64,000 nucleotides of DNA from the NCBI GenBank assembly GCA_021776245.1, contig JAJFGF010000072.1, positions 62,001-126,000 on the forward strand. The letters are read 5' to 3'. A program made the position numbers and the translations under genes. Shown one piece after another: positions 62,647 through 64,000 of this stretch; position 1 is the first letter of the stretch, and every line of letters begins with the position of its first letter. The DNA comes from Hyphococcus sp. GTDB taxonomy: Bacteria; Pseudomonadota; Alphaproteobacteria; Caulobacterales; Parvularculaceae. The notes below the pieces were generated by a model. It was not told the origin of the DNA. It made no database searches and saw nothing but the letters and a program-made list of their open reading frames with translations.

Positions 62647-63327
62647 TCAGGCCTTCGGGATATTAAAATCGACATTGGTGTCTTTGAACTTTTCATCGAA
62701 TGCATATTTTGCATGAGGTCCGTCGGCATCCACCCAGTGCAGAAATACATGCGCCGACCAGCGGTTCGGGTTCGGCTCCAGCCTGCCATGACGCCGATCA
62801 TAACCGGGATAGAGAACGCCATCGCCAGGCGCCATCGTCAGCCGGTGATACTTTGCGGCGCCGTGATCCTCCGCAACGACCTTGCCTTCATCGGCATCGC
62901 TGTGATCAACCAGGCTGTCGCTGACCGTAAGATCCCATGGCAGATCGTCGGAATAGGCGAGCGTCAACGACATCGAATATTCACAGGATGACCGGTCGGA
63001 ATGGACAAATAGATGATTGTCCTTTTGGTATATCTGAAAATATGCAAAGCCGGGCGTCAAATTGGCGCCGGTAATATCGCGCACCAGCCCCGTCAGACCC
63101 CATTGGAAACTATTGAGCAGCTTGTAGTCGTGGCTGTAGATTTCCAGCCCGGGATTTGAATGAATGCTCGTCTGACCGAAAAACTTATCCATGCCGACAC
63201 GATGAATATCTTCCGCGACATCCGCGAGCAGGCGCGCCGCAACATCGGGCGTTAGCACCGATTTGATCAGGCAGAACCCATCCCTGGCAAACTGTTCATG
63301 ATAGGTTTCAACCGCAGTTTTGGTCAT
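62647..63327 (-). CDS. Phytanoyl-CoA-dioxygenase-like Fe(II)/2-oxoglutarate oxygenase
   Basis: A 226-residue putative oxygenase. The facial triad is seen as H-x-D in FVHSDRSS (His109, Asp111) and a distal His180 in DRRHGRL, with the 2-oxoglutarate Arg close by (RL). The N-terminal FARDGFCLIKSVLTPDVAARL is typical of the PhyH group. The substrate is unknown. The start ATG 63327 lacks a strong site. The methyltransferase gene at 63528 is divergent; the 200 bp between hold no gene. Confidence 0.75.
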   Translation of the reverse strand: MTKTAVETYHEQFARDGFCLIKSVLTPDVAARLLADVAEDIHRVGMDKFFGQTSIHSNPGLEIYSHDYKLLNSFQWGLTGLVRDITGANLTPGFAYFQIYQKDNHLFVHSDRSSCEYSMSLTLAYSDDLPWDLTVSDSLVDHSDADEGKVVAEDHGAAKYHRLTMAPGDGVLYPGYDRRHGRLEPNPNRWSAHVFLHWVDADGPHAKYAFDEKFKDTNVDFNIPKA

Positions 63328-63527
63328 CAGGTTAATCCACAGAGCTTAACCGGCGCCCGCCGCTCGCCCAGTCCGATTGCGCGCACCCATTCACGTCTTT
63401 GTGGGGGCACTCATAATGGCGTTGCCGGCGCCGCGCAAACCGTTCATGACGGGCGCGACGGAAAGGCGCACAATATGTGGATATTGAAACAGTATAAAAA
63501 CTGCGCGTTACAGCATCGCGAGGGGCC

Positions 63528-64000
63528 ATGAACATCCGGGACAATGTCAAAGATTATTACGGCAAGGTGCTGCAAAACTCGGACGACCTCAAGACCGATG
63601 CTTGCTGCACGATCGCTGATTTGCCCGGCTATTTAAAGCCGGTGCTTGCAAATATTCATCCTGAAGTTTCAGCCCGCTATTATGGCTGCGGACTGATCGC
63701 GCCCCTCGCGCTTGGCGGCGCCCGGGTGCTCGATCTTGGTTCCGGCTCCGGTCAGGACGCTTATGCGCTGTCCCAACTTGTCGGCGCCGATGGTGAGATT
63801 ATCGGCATTGATATGACGACGGAACAGCTCAGCGTCGCCCGGCAATACCAAGATTGGCATGCAGAAAAATTCGGGTTCGCCAATGTCAACTTTATCGAAG
63901 GCGATATCGAACGACTGGAAGCGCTTGATCTTGAACCTGCGTCATTCGACGTCATTATCTCAAATTGCGTGATCAACCTCGTTGCGGACAAGGAAGCGGT
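63528..64000 (+). CDS. SAM-dependent methyltransferase, ArsM-like, partial (3' end outside window)
   Basis: 157 residues are visible. The N-terminus DNVKDYYGKVLQNSDDLKTDACCT contains a Cys-Cys pair (26-27), as in arsenite-methyltransferase-like proteins, and HPEVSARYYGCGLIAP adds a third Cys. The SAM-binding motif I is ARVLDLGSGSGQDAY (GSGSG at 71-75), followed by IIGIDMTTEQL and FDVIISNCVINLVADK. The window ends within the Rossmann domain. ArsM-type function is plausible but needs the missing C-terminal half. GAGGGGCC precedes the start. Confidence 0.75.
   Translation, partial: MNIRDNVKDYYGKVLQNSDDLKTDACCTIADLPGYLKPVLANIHPEVSARYYGCGLIAPLALGGARVLDLGSGSGQDAYALSQLVGADGEIIGIDMTTEQLSVARQYQDWHAEKFGFANVNFIEGDIERLEALDLEPASFDVIISNCVINLVADKEA

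Overview
The window reads as chromosomal DNA of an alphaproteobacterium: moderately high GC and dense genes. Lineage markers are a class I PHB synthase, a CGFS monothiol glutaredoxin, an NDUFS4-like complex I accessory protein, a two-domain cold-shock protein, and the rlpA-dac-tmk-holB-tatD-MBL block. A Parvularculales/Hyphomonadaceae-like organism is my guess, but the order cannot be fixed from the sequence alone. No phage, IS transposase or CRISPR array was seen.

Layout. 1-14 kb: a partial YcxB-like membrane protein, a PON/SMP-30-like propeller, a 2-hydroxyacid dehydrogenase, a DUF2799 lipoprotein, an SDR-like protein, grxD, phaC, lipoprotein-glpX-recJ, tRNA-Glu, a YbjN protein, a double cold-shock protein, DUF192, tRNA-Pro, the NDUFS4-like protein and two tRNA-Arg. 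14-18 kb: a minus-strand sulfur amino-acid operon (cysteine synthase, 3-mercaptopyruvate sulfurtransferase, GNAT, cystathionine beta-lyase) and a PEGA lipoprotein. 18-24.6 kb: DUF6134, mazG, ilvE, a lipoprotein alkaline phosphatase and a penicillin-acylase-family hydrolase. 24.8-32.7 kb: a Cu/Ag efflux locus (small exported protein, TolC-like, CusB, CusA), then an APC permease followed by a stray copy of the cusA 3' end. 33-40 kb: an AraC regulator, a DoxX-like protein and the minus-strand housekeeping block MBL-tatD-holB-tmk-dac-rlpA. 40.5-43 kb: tRNA-Ser and a GAF-PAS hybrid histidine kinase. 43.3-49.6 kb: an accessory locus with a truncated sulfotransferase, a large polytopic membrane protein, and an operon of arylsulfotransferase-like protein, two small membrane proteins and a sulfotransferase. 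50-57 kb: a CoxE-like VWA protein, an HPt protein, an acidic Ala/Asp/Glu protein, a HerA-like ATPase, a CPBP protease, a Nudix hydrolase and an SNF transporter. 57.4-64 kb: a purL fused to bolA, a membrane protein, a ToxR-like regulator divergent from a beta-lactamase-like hydrolase, a PhyH-like dioxygenase and a partial SAM methyltransferase.

The most unusual items are these. (1) PurL is fused in frame to BolA, with a well-placed internal start for free BolA, and carries an extra insert of about 100 residues near residues 386-487 with a PurS-like look. (2) The sulfotransferase/arylsulfotransferase-like operon could be an uncharacterised surface-sulfation system. (3) Two independent places show a 3'-terminal gene fragment repeated in direct orientation around an extra transporter or membrane gene (cusA around the APC permease; a sulfotransferase around the polytopic protein). 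This arrangement is what single-crossover integration of a circle would leave. (4) A dispersed, double-hairpin intergenic repeat occurs at least three times.
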